The translations under genes and the position numbers were made by a program. The notes under the pieces were generated by a model. That model saw only the letters and a program-made list of their open reading frames with translations, did not search any database and was not told where the DNA came from. Source: Ruminococcus sp. UBA3665 (GTDB taxonomy: Bacteria > Bacillota > Clostridia > Oscillospirales > Ruminococcaceae). Taken from it: 18,015 bases of DNA. The stretch is taken from NCBI GenBank assembly GCA_002373165.1, contig DFJS01000065.1, positions 1-18,015 of the forward strand. The letters run 5' to 3'. Numbering within the stretch: position 1 is the first letter of the stretch; every line of letters starts with the position of its first letter. Shown here in pieces: positions 1 through 7,711 of the stretch.

Positions 1-11
1 TTGCTGTCCAT
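1..11 (-). CDS. nusA: NusA transcription factor, first codons only (partial)
   Basis: Only the start of this gene is inside the window: ATG at 11-9 followed by codons for Asp and Ser before the left edge. A strong Shine-Dalgarno (TTGGAGGAA, core GGAGG at 23-27) lies 11 nt upstream, and the start follows the rimP stop by 28 bp. The identity comes almost wholly from context: in Firmicutes rimP is followed by nusA, which encodes the elongation/termination factor. The visible residues agree with a NusA start but cannot prove it. Sequence to the left of the window would settle it. Confidence 0.6.
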
Positions 12-39
12 TTTTTCAGATTCCTCCAATAAATAAAAA

Positions 40-531
40 TTAATCAAATTCAAAATACAGTTTGACGAATGTCAATGCCGAAAACGGGAGTTCCAGTGTC
101 TGTTCAGGAGTCTGCAAAGTAATTGCATTTTTATTCCAGTCTGTCAGTACGCCGATTATTTCGCGGCTGCCGTTTTCAAAACTGCGGAAGCCTCTGGCGC
201 GGACTTCACAGCCGAGACAGGCATCGAAATGGCTTTCTCTGACAAGATCGGCCTCCAGACCGGGAGAGCTGACTTCCAGAATATAGCTTTGTGCGATGGG
301 GTCTTTTTCGTCAAGCAGATCGCTGACGGGAGCCGTGACTTTTTCGCAGTCATTAATGCTGACAGTATCTGTTTCGCTGTCGATAAAAATGCGCAGATAC
401 CATGATGCGCCTTCTTTTTCGTAGCGGACATCCCAGATAAGATAGCCCAGACTGCTGACGACCGGTGCAATCAGATCATAGATTTTCTGTTCGGTACTGC
501 CGAAATGTTTCAGTTTCATGATTTTATACAT
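40..531 (-). CDS. rimP: Ribosome maturation factor RimP
   Basis: RimP is a cytoplasmic assembly factor needed for maturation of the 30S subunit. The 163-residue product has the family's usual length and its two-part structure. The N-terminal alpha/beta domain contains a W-x-V-x-Y-x-K-E-G run and a 'LRIFID' strand, then the hallmark 'ILEVSSPGLEADL' segment (about residues 85-97). An Sm-like beta-barrel follows from about residue 100 to the end. ATG at 531 is preferred because AGGAAAGG lies 6 nt upstream; the next in-frame ATG (residue 5) has no ribosome binding site. A consensus promoter and a leader hairpin precede it, and a nusA-like start follows 28 bp downstream, giving the conserved rimP-nusA order. 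Confidence 0.95.
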   Translation of the reverse strand: MYKIMKLKHFGSTEQKIYDLIAPVVSSLGYLIWDVRYEKEGASWYLRIFIDSETDTVSINDCEKVTAPVSDLLDEKDPIAQSYILEVSSPGLEADLVRESHFDACLGCEVRARGFRSFENGSREIIGVLTDWNKNAITLQTPEQTLELPFSALTFVKLYFEFD

Positions 532-567
532 TACCTGCCTTTCCTGATTTTGTACTGCAAAACGAAA

Positions 568-588
568 GACCGGAGTTTGTTTCCGGCC
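568..588 (-). promoter_or_regulatory. Leader hairpin of rimP-nusA, possible NusA-type attenuator
   Basis: In the minus-strand transcript GGCCGGA (588-582) pairs with UCCGGUC (574-568) around a 7-nt loop. A U-rich tract interrupted by CG (UUUCGUUUU) follows. The seventh pair is a G-U wobble on this strand but an A-C mismatch on the other, so the fold is better on the strand that is transcribed from the promoter at 621-649. It sits roughly 25-45 nt into the predicted leader. The interrupted U-tract suggests a weak terminator rather than a full stop. Confidence 0.5.
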
Positions 589-620
589 TTTTCACATCTT
601 CAGCATATTAGCATAATATT

Positions 621-649
621 ATTATAGCACATTTCTTTTGAGAAATCAA
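621..649 (-). promoter_or_regulatory. Sigma-A-type promoter for rimP-nusA
   Basis: On the minus strand TTGATT (-35, 649-644) is followed by exactly 17 bp and a perfect TATAAT (-10, 626-621), preceded by TGC, an extended -10 element. Transcription should begin near 614, giving a leader of about 80 nt that contains the hairpin at 568-588. Confidence 0.8.
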
Positions 650-685
650 GACTTTTTTAGAAATTTTTTGAAAAAATTTTTTAGA

Positions 686-1933
686 TTATCTGATTCTTCT
701 GCATTCCATATAATAGCGTTTATCTTCTGCCAGTCCTGTAGAGAAAGTTTTTCTGGGCAGTACGCCGTCCTGTTCCACGCTGGGGAACAGCAGGTTTTTA
801 TTCATATCCGGAAGCAGAAAGCCGATATTGCCGGGGTGCTGTGCAAGTCGGGCGACAGTCTGTTCTCCGTGGATATAATCAATTTTTCCGGGATTTTCTT
901 TCAGCCAGGCATCCAGCTGATTCTGGAGACTGCCCACGGCAAGCGAAGCACAGGGCTGATGGATATAATAAATCTGCTTCTGACCTTCCCGGATTACTGT
1001 GAAATACTGCTCTGCCGGTTCGGAAGAGAGTGCCAGATTTTTCTCAAGATACTGCATTAAAATTTCCGTATCTGTTTCTGTAATAATTCTGTGGATTGCC
1101 TTGAATTCAAATGCCGGGCTGTGCAGATTGACAAGTTCTGCCAGGGCATATCTTGCCGGATGGTCAGAAAAATCAATATCCGGATGCTTCTGCTTTAATG
1201 CTTCATAGCAGGCTTTTGCGGTAGCAAGCGAGTGATTGCCGTCACCCATTGCAAATTGCAGACTGCCGGCAGAATCCAGAAGCGTATCCAGCCGCTGCAA
1301 AAATGCTTTCTGCTGTTCCGGGCTGACCAGATATCCTGTCAGATGACCGCCGCCGAGCATCAGATCTGTATCATAGAGTTTCTGCATTTCTGCTTTCTGT
1401 GCGGCACAGGATTCTATCACAGAGCATTCGGCATCGTTGATAAAAATCATAATATGCGGCAATTCCAGCATAGCATGTTCCCTGACTTTCATTCTGGGAG
1501 GAATTCGTTCTAAAACCGTAGCTTCTGTTGCTCTGACAGGAGAACTGCTCCCCGGATGATAATCATAAGCTTCCAGATCGATTTTGCCGACGATACCGCA
1601 TCTTAAAATTCCGTTGCTCTGTACACGTTCTGTATAGACCATTGCATCCGGATACACACGGAACAAAAAATTATCCCAATATTCTGTCATTGTTTGATGA
1701 ATTTTCTGAATTCTGCCTTCCAGATCCGGCTGATTCAGATAAATTTCCGGCAGAATCAGATCCAGCGAAGACGGCGAACCGGCTGTCAGCTGTTCTGCCT
1801 GATTCCAGTATTCCGGCGAACTGGTAAACTGATCGCAGGCGATCACGCTCCAGTTTTTTTGACAGACATCTTCATCCCACCACGGAAGAAGAATTTCTGC
1901 CGAAGAAAAAACAGGCTGAATCATAAAATACAT
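686..1933 (-). CDS. DUF1015 family protein
   Basis: The 415-residue soluble protein matches the DUF1015 family, widespread in Firmicutes but without a firmly assigned biochemical function. Recognisable family blocks are the N-terminal 'SVIACDQFTSSPEYW', a central 'GDGNHSLATAK' motif around residue 230, 'HRII' near residue 280, and a late 'DYIHG' followed by 'GFLLP'. No signal peptide or membrane segment is visible. The start is uncertain. ATG at 1933 has AAAGGAG only 3 nt upstream, while the in-frame ATG at 1924 (giving MIQP) has the same site 12 nt upstream, so either could be used. The gene is monocistronic from its own promoter. In other clostridia this family is often seen beside serine biosynthesis genes, but not here. 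Confidence 0.9.
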   Translation of the reverse strand: MYFMIQPVFSSAEILLPWWDEDVCQKNWSVIACDQFTSSPEYWNQAEQLTAGSPSSLDLILPEIYLNQPDLEGRIQKIHQTMTEYWDNFLFRVYPDAMVYTERVQSNGILRCGIVGKIDLEAYDYHPGSSSPVRATEATVLERIPPRMKVREHAMLELPHIMIFINDAECSVIESCAAQKAEMQKLYDTDLMLGGGHLTGYLVSPEQQKAFLQRLDTLLDSAGSLQFAMGDGNHSLATAKACYEALKQKHPDIDFSDHPARYALAELVNLHSPAFEFKAIHRIITETDTEILMQYLEKNLALSSEPAEQYFTVIREGQKQIYYIHQPCASLAVGSLQNQLDAWLKENPGKIDYIHGEQTVARLAQHPGNIGFLLPDMNKNLLFPSVEQDGVLPRKTFSTGLAEDKRYYMECRRIR

Positions 1934-1953
1934 CAGCTCCTTTCATTTTTTTC

Positions 1954-1982
1954 AGTATAACATATTTTAGAGAAAATGTCAA
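1954..1982 (-). promoter_or_regulatory. Consensus promoter for the DUF1015 gene
   Basis: On the minus strand TTGACA (1982-1977), a 17-bp spacer and TATACT (1959-1954) with a preceding TGT form a near-ideal extended -10 promoter. The start codon follows about 20 nt after the -10, so the leader is very short. Confidence 0.85.
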
Positions 1983-1991
1983 TTCTTCCTG

Positions 1992-2016
1992 TTGGGAAAT
2001 ACATATTTTTTCCCAA
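1992..2016. promoter_or_regulatory. Inverted repeat, possible operator
   Basis: TTGGGAAA (1992-1999) and TTTCCCAA (2009-2016) form a perfect 8-bp dyad around a 9-bp centre in the divergent intergenic region. It lies just upstream of the -35 of the DUF1015 promoter. No U-tract follows on either strand, so a protein-binding site is more likely than a terminator. The regulator is unknown. Confidence 0.4.
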
Positions 2017-2046
2017 AAGATAAAAAGTATCAAAAAGCCAACAAAT

Positions 2047-2063
2047 TGTTATCAAATTGTAAC
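2047..2063 (+). promoter_or_regulatory. WalR-like tandem hexamer box
   Basis: TGTTAT, 5 bp (CAAAT), then TGTAAC fits TGTWAH-N5-TGTWAH, the published WalR (YycF) recognition pattern of low-GC Firmicutes. The repeats start 11 bp apart, one helical turn, as OmpR/PhoB-family dimers require. The box ends about 34 bp upstream of the -10 of the L,D-transpeptidase promoter, where an activator of this family would bind. The match is by eye only; PhoP-family sites are similar. Confidence 0.45.
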
Positions 2064-2073
2064 TTATTATTCA

Positions 2074-2102
2074 TTTATTTGTGCCGAAGAATGTGGTATA
2101 CT
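2074..2102 (+). promoter_or_regulatory. Extended -10 promoter for the L,D-transpeptidase gene
   Basis: TATACT (2097-2102) is preceded directly by TGG, an extended -10 element. The -35 (TTTATT at 2074-2079, 17-bp spacer) matches the consensus at only about half its positions, as expected of an activator-dependent promoter. Transcription would start near 2109, leaving a leader of about 70 nt. Confidence 0.6.
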
Positions 2103-2149
2103 AGAAACTAGGCAACAGATAAAAATACAGCCGCATCAGAAAACCCGGC

Positions 2150-2185
2150 TTTGCAAAATAAGAAAGGAATGAGGCATTTTGCAAA
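2150..2185 (+). promoter_or_regulatory. Start-codon-occluding hairpin of the L,D-transpeptidase mRNA
   Basis: TTTGCAAAAT (2150-2159) is perfectly complementary to ATTTTGCAAA (2176-2185), giving a 10-bp stem. The 16-nt loop (2160-2175) holds the Shine-Dalgarno region AGAAAGGA...GAGG. The TTG start codon (2179-2181) lies inside the 3' arm. Eight of ten pairs are A-U, so the stem is weak enough to open. This suggests control of translation initiation; folding is judged by eye. Confidence 0.5.
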
Positions 2186-4098
2186 ATCAAGACAACAAAG
2201 AGCAGAAAGAAAAAACTGCTGAAAAATTAGATGCTTCCAAAATGTCCGCTGCGGAAATTCTGGAAGCCATTGGTGTTTCCGGTTCACTGGCTGACAGTCT
2301 GGTACGCGAAAACGAGACCAGACAAGCCGCCGCATCTTCCGGCTCCGCAATGCCTGCACCAGAATCAGAAATGCAAAAGCGCATTGCAGAAATTCAGAAG
2401 CAGAAAATGGCAAAAATCCGCGAAGCACTCGCAGCCAATAATAGTGAAGCTGCCTCTGAACCTGCCGCTCCTGCCGGACAGGAATCCCAGACCAAAAAAG
2501 TAAGAGTAAAATCTGTCGCAGTTTCTGAGACAGCAGCATTCCCAAAAGAAGAAGCTGCCGCACAGACTGCTGTTGCTGTAGCAGAACGCCCTGCCCCACA
2601 GCCGGAAGAAACAATAACTCCGGAACAGCCCCCGGAACAGGAAACACAGCCGGAAAAAACAGCTTCTGTCAAGAAAAAAAGACGTTCCGGAGTCAAAACC
2701 GGGGTTCTGATTGGCGCAGGCTGTGCCGGCGCACTGATTGCAGCTTATTTTATCGGAGCTGTCAGCTATCAGGGAAAATTCCTGCCGCGTACTTATATCA
2801 ATTCACTTTCAGTAGCCGGTATGACAACCGAAGAAGCACATAATGCTCTGCTGAAAGAAAAAGAAGTCAAAGATCTGACTTTGATTACGCCCAAAGGCGA
2901 AGAAGCTGTTTTTGCAGCATCCGATTTCAAAGCAGAATATACGCTTCCCTCCGGCGCACTGAACGAGGCCGCCAACGAAGGCAACTTCAACTGGGTGACA
3001 AAATTATTCAAAAGCTCGGAATATGCTGTTAAATATGATTATACTTATTCTGAAGAAGATCTCAGAAATTTAATCCAGAGCTATGACTGGGGCAGTGAAG
3101 TTTCCCAAAATGCGAAAATTATCCGCACAGATTCCGGAAAATTTGAAATCCAGCCGGAAACCCTCGGCGATAAGTTTGACACTAATAAGCTGATCAATTA
3201 TGTAATGGAACAGCTCAGTGCCGGGAAAAATACACTCAATATGGAAGATTCCGGCTGCTATGATGACTACCGCGCCAAAATTACAGTTTCCGATCTGGAA
3301 GAAGATCTGAAAGTCTATAATAAATATGCAAACTGCAATATTACATTCGATTTTGACGACAGAAAAAAACTTCTGGATAACGATACTATCATCAGCTGGA
3401 TGATGCAAAAAGAAGACGGTTCGTTTGTGACCACTTCCGGCCATGACATTCCGCTGAATCAGGAAGCCATTGCAGAATTCGTCTCGGAAATGGCAGATGA
3501 AACTGATACTTACGGCAAAGATCACGAATTTTATGCAACGCTCGACGGATGGATTACCGTTCCGTGGACAAATGCAAGCTGTTACGGCTGGCAGATTGAT
3601 CAGAAAGCAACCGTCAGTCAGATTATTGATTTAATCCAGCAGGGCGATCCTGTTGTAGTGGAACCGACTTATACTGCATGGGGCAAAGGCTACACCCGTC
3701 AGACGGACGATATCGGCACGACTTATATTGAAGTGGATATTTCCGCACAGCATTTCTGGTATTACCGGAATAATGAAGTCATCATGGATTATGATATTGT
3801 CTCCGGTACAGAAACAGACCCCAGCCGCCGCACGCCGCGCGGCATCTGTCAGATTGTCGGCCATGTCAAAGGCAAAGTACTGGGTACCTACGCCGTACAG
3901 GGCTATGAACAGTGGGTGGATTTCTGGATGCCGTTCAATTACATGGGCTGCGGATTCCACGATCTTTCCAGAGGTGCCTACGGCGGAACGATTTATCGTT
4001 ATAATGGCTCGCACGGCTGTCTGAACATGCGCTGGTCAGAAGCACAGAATCTGTATAATAACATTGAAGACGGCCTTCCTGTTATTGTACATGATTAA
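2179..4098 (+). CDS. Membrane-anchored L,D-transpeptidase (YkuD) with PG-binding region
   Basis: This 639-residue enzyme should form 3-3 peptidoglycan cross-links or attach proteins to the wall outside the membrane. Residues 1-164 are a hydrophilic Ala/Glu/Gln/Pro-rich cytoplasmic tail. A KKKRR stop-transfer cluster (165-169) precedes one transmembrane helix (about 173-195). Residues 200-450 resemble the PG_binding_4 region common in clostridial L,D-transpeptidases ('SVAGMTTEEAHNALL'). The YkuD domain spans about 515-638 with the conserved His594 and the S-H-G-C-x-N signature carrying the catalytic Cys614. The start is TTG: an in-frame stop lies just upstream (2170-2172), and the next ATG (codon 22) has no ribosome binding site. 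A GAGG lies 4 nt upstream and AAAGGA 10 nt upstream. It is transcribed alone and ends at a terminator. Confidence 0.92.
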   Translation: MQNQDNKEQKEKTAEKLDASKMSAAEILEAIGVSGSLADSLVRENETRQAAASSGSAMPAPESEMQKRIAEIQKQKMAKIREALAANNSEAASEPAAPAGQESQTKKVRVKSVAVSETAAFPKEEAAAQTAVAVAERPAPQPEETITPEQPPEQETQPEKTASVKKKRRSGVKTGVLIGAGCAGALIAAYFIGAVSYQGKFLPRTYINSLSVAGMTTEEAHNALLKEKEVKDLTLITPKGEEAVFAASDFKAEYTLPSGALNEAANEGNFNWVTKLFKSSEYAVKYDYTYSEEDLRNLIQSYDWGSEVSQNAKIIRTDSGKFEIQPETLGDKFDTNKLINYVMEQLSAGKNTLNMEDSGCYDDYRAKITVSDLEEDLKVYNKYANCNITFDFDDRKKLLDNDTIISWMMQKEDGSFVTTSGHDIPLNQEAIAEFVSEMADETDTYGKDHEFYATLDGWITVPWTNASCYGWQIDQKATVSQIIDLIQQGDPVVVEPTYTAWGKGYTRQTDDIGTTYIEVDISAQHFWYYRNNEVIMDYDIVSGTETDPSRRTPRGICQIVGHVKGKVLGTYAVQGYEQWVDFWMPFNYMGCGFHDLSRGAYGGTIYRYNGSHGCLNMRWSEAQNLYNNIEDGLPVIVHD

Positions 4099-4124
4099 AT
4101 AAAAATGCATATCTGAATTATCAT

Positions 4125-4156
4125 AAAGCAGAGTATTTCCGGATACTCTGCTTTTG
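4125..4156 (+). terminator. Intrinsic terminator after the L,D-transpeptidase gene
   Basis: AAAGCAGAGTAT (4125-4136) pairs perfectly with ATACTCTGCTTT (4143-4154) around the 6-nt loop TTCCGG, and the stem runs into a short T tract. It lies 26 bp after the stop codon. Confidence 0.85.
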
Positions 4157-4209
4157 TGATTCCTGTACAAAAAAGATTCGCAAAATTTGTTGATTATTTT
4201 CCGTAATTT

Positions 4210-4222
4210 TTTGCACTGCAAA
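4210..4222. repeat. Short dyad upstream of the membrane-protein cluster
   Basis: TTTGCA and TGCAAA flank a single central C. The dyad lies 42 bp before the DUF2157-like start codon, in a stretch where no strong promoter is visible (the best candidate is TTGCAC-19 bp-TAACAT, overlapping this dyad). It could be an operator; chance occurrence in AT-rich DNA is quite possible. Confidence 0.25.
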
Positions 4223-4264
4223 CCGTACTAACTAGTAACATAATCCAAAAAAGGAGGAATCAGT

Positions 4265-7030
4265 ATGAATCAGAATCCTTATGAACCGGATCATTCTCAT
4301 CCTGATGATTATTCCCGGCTTTACGGGAATCCGAATCTGCATCCTTATCAGGAGGAAAACAACGCCAATCTTTACCGGCAGAATTCAGAGTATCAGAATT
4401 ACTATCGTTCTTCGGCTCCTGTCATCACGCCGCCGAAGCAGAAAAAACCGAAACAGCCTTTCAGTCCGATTCCTCTGCTGCTGACTGCGGGTGTAATTTT
4501 CCTGTTTCTGGGCGGCATTATTTTCCTGACGAATACCTGGGATACACTTCCGGATGCAGTACGGGCAATCAGCCTGTTATCGGCGAGTCTGATTGCATTT
4601 GGTGCGAATGTACTGGCCGAACGGGTGTTCAAATTACAGAAAACGGGACTTGCCTTTTACATTCTGGGATGTATTTTTCTTCCGCTGGCACTGGGCGGAA
4701 TCGGCGTATTTCAATTGCTGGGCGAATGGTTTTCTTTCGATGGCGAGGGGGCATCACTGCTCTGGTCGGTGATTTTCCTGAGCATATCCGGCTCGACGTT
4801 CTTAGGGCAGAAGAATTATAAAAATACAATTCTTGTATGGCTGTCGCTGTCCGGAACAATCGGCGCATGGTATTCCTTCACGGCATTTATCAAGGAAACT
4901 TTCCTGATTTCGCTGAATATTTTCTGGGGAACATTTCTGAATAATATCCTGATACTTGCCTATATTATCGGCGCGACGGTGCTGTGTGAACGGTATCTCA
5001 GGGGGCATGAAAAATCTTATGTGACAAAGGCGATTCCCTGTTATCTGTACATTGCCGCACTGACAGCACAGATTCATTTTCTGGCATCTGCATTTCTTAC
5101 GGCAGAAGCAGAACATATTTCTGCTGCGGAATTTATTCTTACTGCATGTTCGGCACTTGTGACATCGGTTTTATTCTGCAATTATCGTTTTATCAAGAAC
5201 AATTTCCATGCCGGAATTTTCGGAACAGCAATGGGATTATATATTTCCGGCTATCTGACAGCGCAATTTTTCCAGGTCTACAGTGAACGCCATGCTTTTT
5301 ATTTCATAGCCGGCATGAGTGCCATCATTCTGATGAATTTACAGCAAATGCCGAAACTCCGGACGGAACTCACAAAAACTTACAGCAAAGCCGGATTGCT
5401 GTTCAGCATTCCTGTGATTCTGACAGCTGGTGTAGATTCGCTTTCCGGGAAAAATACCGGCACACTCTTTCTGACATATGTGCTTTTGCTGCTGGGCGCG
5501 ATTTATTTTGCCAGGAGCGAAAAAAATCCGCTTCCGGAAGATGCCTCTTTTCTGACTTTGACAGTAAGCCTGTTATTTGTTCAGATGTACTGCACTTCAG
5601 TTCTGAAATCTCATGAAGAAACCGAAGGCAATCTGCTGATATTTGAATTTATTATTTCTGCTTTGATTTTGCTTGCACAGGCAGTTATCAGAAGAAAACT
5701 CTGGCCGCTTGTGACAGCAATTCTGACGAGTGCAGGAGTTCTTCTGCTGAATCTGGAAAATGCCAATCTTGCACTGCTTTGGATGTGTGCAGGCGGAATG
5801 CTTGGCGGCATGATCTATGCCGGCAGAACATGGCGTTTTGTACTGGAAAGATGCTGTGCATGGGGATTTCTTGCTTTTCTGACTCCGGTACTGCAAGCGA
5901 CGCTTTCGCAGGTGATGGAAGAAGATTCCGCATGGATTCTGACACTTGGCATCTGCGGACTGCTTTATCTGACGGAAACATTCCTGTTCCGGATGGAGTT
6001 AAGAGCAAATGCAACACGCCCCTATCTGGAAACAGAATCTATTTTAATTTCGATTATTGCATTAGTCAGCTATCTGATTGATAGTACATCAAAAGGCTTT
6101 GGCATTCTGCTCTGTGTGCTGCTGCTGATTTTTGCCGGCGGTTTTCTGCGAAAAGATATCAATGCTCCCGCGATTCCTCAGCTGATTATGTCTTTTATCA
6201 CAGCCGTGAATCTGATTGATCAGAATGATTCTGTACTGGTAAATGTGATATTATATTTAGCTCTGCTGGTGGTCTATGCCCTGATGGGCAGATTTCTGGT
6301 TCCGAAATTTGCAGTTCATGAAGACGGAAAAAATCAGACCGACTGGGCATTATTAGCCGGAATTCTTCCTGTATTCGGGGCAGCGTTCACGATTGACTGG
6401 CATCCTTCTATTTTGATTTGTCTGTTTCTGGCCGTTTATTCTCTGTTATATATTGGAAGAGTGCAGAACAGATTTATCCCGACTCTGATGGCTTCGGCGT
6501 TCAGCTGTCTGACGATTTTCTTTCATAACGTTAGCGATCCGTTCGAGATTTTCACAGCTCTGCACGACAGCGAAATGAAAACTCCGCAGGTGCTGTTATA
6601 TCTGCTGCCGTTTCATTTATTTATCCTGTCACTGCTCTGGATTCTTCCGGAAAAGCAGAAAGACAATGTGCATAAAGCAAGATTTGCCATGTATTGTTTC
6701 ACGATGTTCTGTCTGCTGGTTGTAAGCCTGAATTTCAAGAATGCCTCGGATGCAATTCTGCTGATGGTATTCAGTTTCATCATACTGATGGGAAGCTTTT
6801 CAGTCAAGAAGCTCCGCTGGTTCACTCTGGGATTTGCCGTGCTGTTCCTGACGACACTGCGCCTGACATGGAAATTCTGGACATCGCTGCACTGGGGAAT
6901 TTATCTGTTCCTGGCCGGAATTGTCCTGATTGCTGTTGCTTCCTACACGGAATACAAAAACAGATACTATGCCGAACATCCTGACGAACCTAAAAAGAAA
7001 TTTGACTTTTTCAAGACCTGGACGTGGTAA
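4265..7030 (+). CDS. Large polytopic membrane protein, DUF2157-like
   Basis: The 921-residue protein is almost entirely membrane: about 28-30 hydrophobic helices by eye. Residues 1-66 form a hydrophilic tail rich in Asn, Tyr, Pro and Gln. The first helices (about 70-150), with 'AGVIFLFLGGIIFL', a Trp-containing loop and a following helix pair, resemble the N-terminal part of DUF2157 predicted membrane proteins. The C terminus is short and charged. The family has no known biochemical function. AAGGAGG lies 7 nt before the ATG. The next gene starts 3 bp after the stop codon, so the two are almost certainly cotranslated. No catalytic motif was seen; assignment to DUF2157 rests on the N-terminal pattern and should be treated as likely, not certain. 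Confidence 0.8.
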   Translation: MNQNPYEPDHSHPDDYSRLYGNPNLHPYQEENNANLYRQNSEYQNYYRSSAPVITPPKQKKPKQPFSPIPLLLTAGVIFLFLGGIIFLTNTWDTLPDAVRAISLLSASLIAFGANVLAERVFKLQKTGLAFYILGCIFLPLALGGIGVFQLLGEWFSFDGEGASLLWSVIFLSISGSTFLGQKNYKNTILVWLSLSGTIGAWYSFTAFIKETFLISLNIFWGTFLNNILILAYIIGATVLCERYLRGHEKSYVTKAIPCYLYIAALTAQIHFLASAFLTAEAEHISAAEFILTACSALVTSVLFCNYRFIKNNFHAGIFGTAMGLYISGYLTAQFFQVYSERHAFYFIAGMSAIILMNLQQMPKLRTELTKTYSKAGLLFSIPVILTAGVDSLSGKNTGTLFLTYVLLLLGAIYFARSEKNPLPEDASFLTLTVSLLFVQMYCTSVLKSHEETEGNLLIFEFIISALILLAQAVIRRKLWPLVTAILTSAGVLLLNLENANLALLWMCAGGMLGGMIYAGRTWRFVLERCCAWGFLAFLTPVLQATLSQVMEEDSAWILTLGICGLLYLTETFLFRMELRANATRPYLETESILISIIALVSYLIDSTSKGFGILLCVLLLIFAGGFLRKDINAPAIPQLIMSFITAVNLIDQNDSVLVNVILYLALLVVYALMGRFLVPKFAVHEDGKNQTDWALLAGILPVFGAAFTIDWHPSILICLFLAVYSLLYIGRVQNRFIPTLMASAFSCLTIFFHNVSDPFEIFTALHDSEMKTPQVLLYLLPFHLFILSLLWILPEKQKDNVHKARFAMYCFTMFCLLVVSLNFKNASDAILLMVFSFIILMGSFSVKKLRWFTLGFAVLFLTTLRLTWKFWTSLHWGIYLFLAGIVLIAVASYTEYKNRYYAEHPDEPKKKFDFFKTWTW

Positions 7031-7033
7031 ATC

Positions 7034-7696
7034 ATGAAAAAGATTTTATTTGGCATTCTGGCAGCATTGAGTTTCATCGGGGTGATGTATCTGACTGAAC
7101 AGGTGCTTCGCCCCGGATATCTGGTTAAAAGCCTGATTAAAGTTTGTTCTGTGATGATGATTTTTGCCGTTTACTGCGGAATTTTCAGAGAAAAGCTGAA
7201 AGATGCCATTTATTTCCGTAAAATGAAACCGGCGCGGAATCTGTATTATTTCATGCTGATTGTATTTTTCGGAGTTCTGGGAATTTTTTATCTGATTAGA
7301 AATTATCTGGACTTGCAGTCAATCCGGGAAAATCTTGTCACAAAAGAACAGCTGACAAAGCAGAACTGTCTGTTTGTTTTTGCGTATATTGCTGTCATCA
7401 ATTCTTTTCTGGAGGAATCGCTGTTCCGGGGGCTGCTGAGTCATTTATTTGAAGAAGCTCCCGGAATTGGAATTATTTTCAGTGCGGCGGCGTTTTCGCT
7501 GTATCATCTGGGAATTATCGATCACTGGCTGAATCCTGCTGTTCTGATTTTCTGCATGGTGGGATTATTCGCAGTCGGAATTTTTCTGCAAATGATCTGC
7601 AATCACTATGACAGCATGAAGGCAAGCTGGATTGTTCATGGATGTGCCAATCTGGCGATTAATGCAATTGGTTTTATCCTGATTTATTTCTATTAA
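7034..7696 (+). CDS. CPBP family intramembrane metalloprotease
   Basis: The 220-residue, roughly seven-helix protein carries the CPBP (CAAX protease and bacteriocin-processing, formerly Abi) motifs. These are EExxxR as Glu127-Glu128-x3-Arg132, an F-x3-H motif ending at His158, and HxxxN as His202-x3-Asn206. These residues form the intramembrane metal site of the family. Members process prenylated peptides or give bacteriocin self-immunity; the substrate here is unknown. The ATG is 3 bp after the preceding stop with no clear Shine-Dalgarno, so translation is probably coupled to the DUF2157-like gene. That coupling suggests the protease acts with or on its partner. No bacteriocin precursor or transporter is visible nearby. 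Confidence 0.9.
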   Translation: MKKILFGILAALSFIGVMYLTEQVLRPGYLVKSLIKVCSVMMIFAVYCGIFREKLKDAIYFRKMKPARNLYYFMLIVFFGVLGIFYLIRNYLDLQSIRENLVTKEQLTKQNCLFVFAYIAVINSFLEESLFRGLLSHLFEEAPGIGIIFSAAAFSLYHLGIIDHWLNPAVLIFCMVGLFAVGIFLQMICNHYDSMKASWIVHGCANLAINAIGFILIYFY

Positions 7697-7711
7697 GAGC
7701 GGTGACAGATT

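Noticed and set aside
638..1060. Open frame on the plus strand opposite the DUF1015 gene.
   Set aside because: It is antisense to a well-supported gene, lacks a ribosome binding site and resembles no family.
2169..2222. A 17-codon plus-strand reading frame (ATG at 2169, TGA at 2220-2222) overlapping the L,D-transpeptidase start, encoding a basic peptide.
   Set aside because: Its AGGA lies 1 nt from the ATG, too close to work, and it shows no other coding sign. It may only matter as a competing start in the hairpin loop.
4156..4264. Possible promoter for the membrane-protein cluster (TTGCAC, 19 bp, TAACAT).
   Set aside because: Spacing and hexamers are both poor and other weak combinations are equally good. 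A promoter must exist here, because a terminator precedes it, but it cannot be placed with confidence.
7034..7696. Reading the CPBP gene as bacteriocin immunity or an abortive-infection defence gene.
   Set aside because: No precursor peptide, processing transporter, toxin or phage-related gene is nearby; the partners are other membrane proteins.
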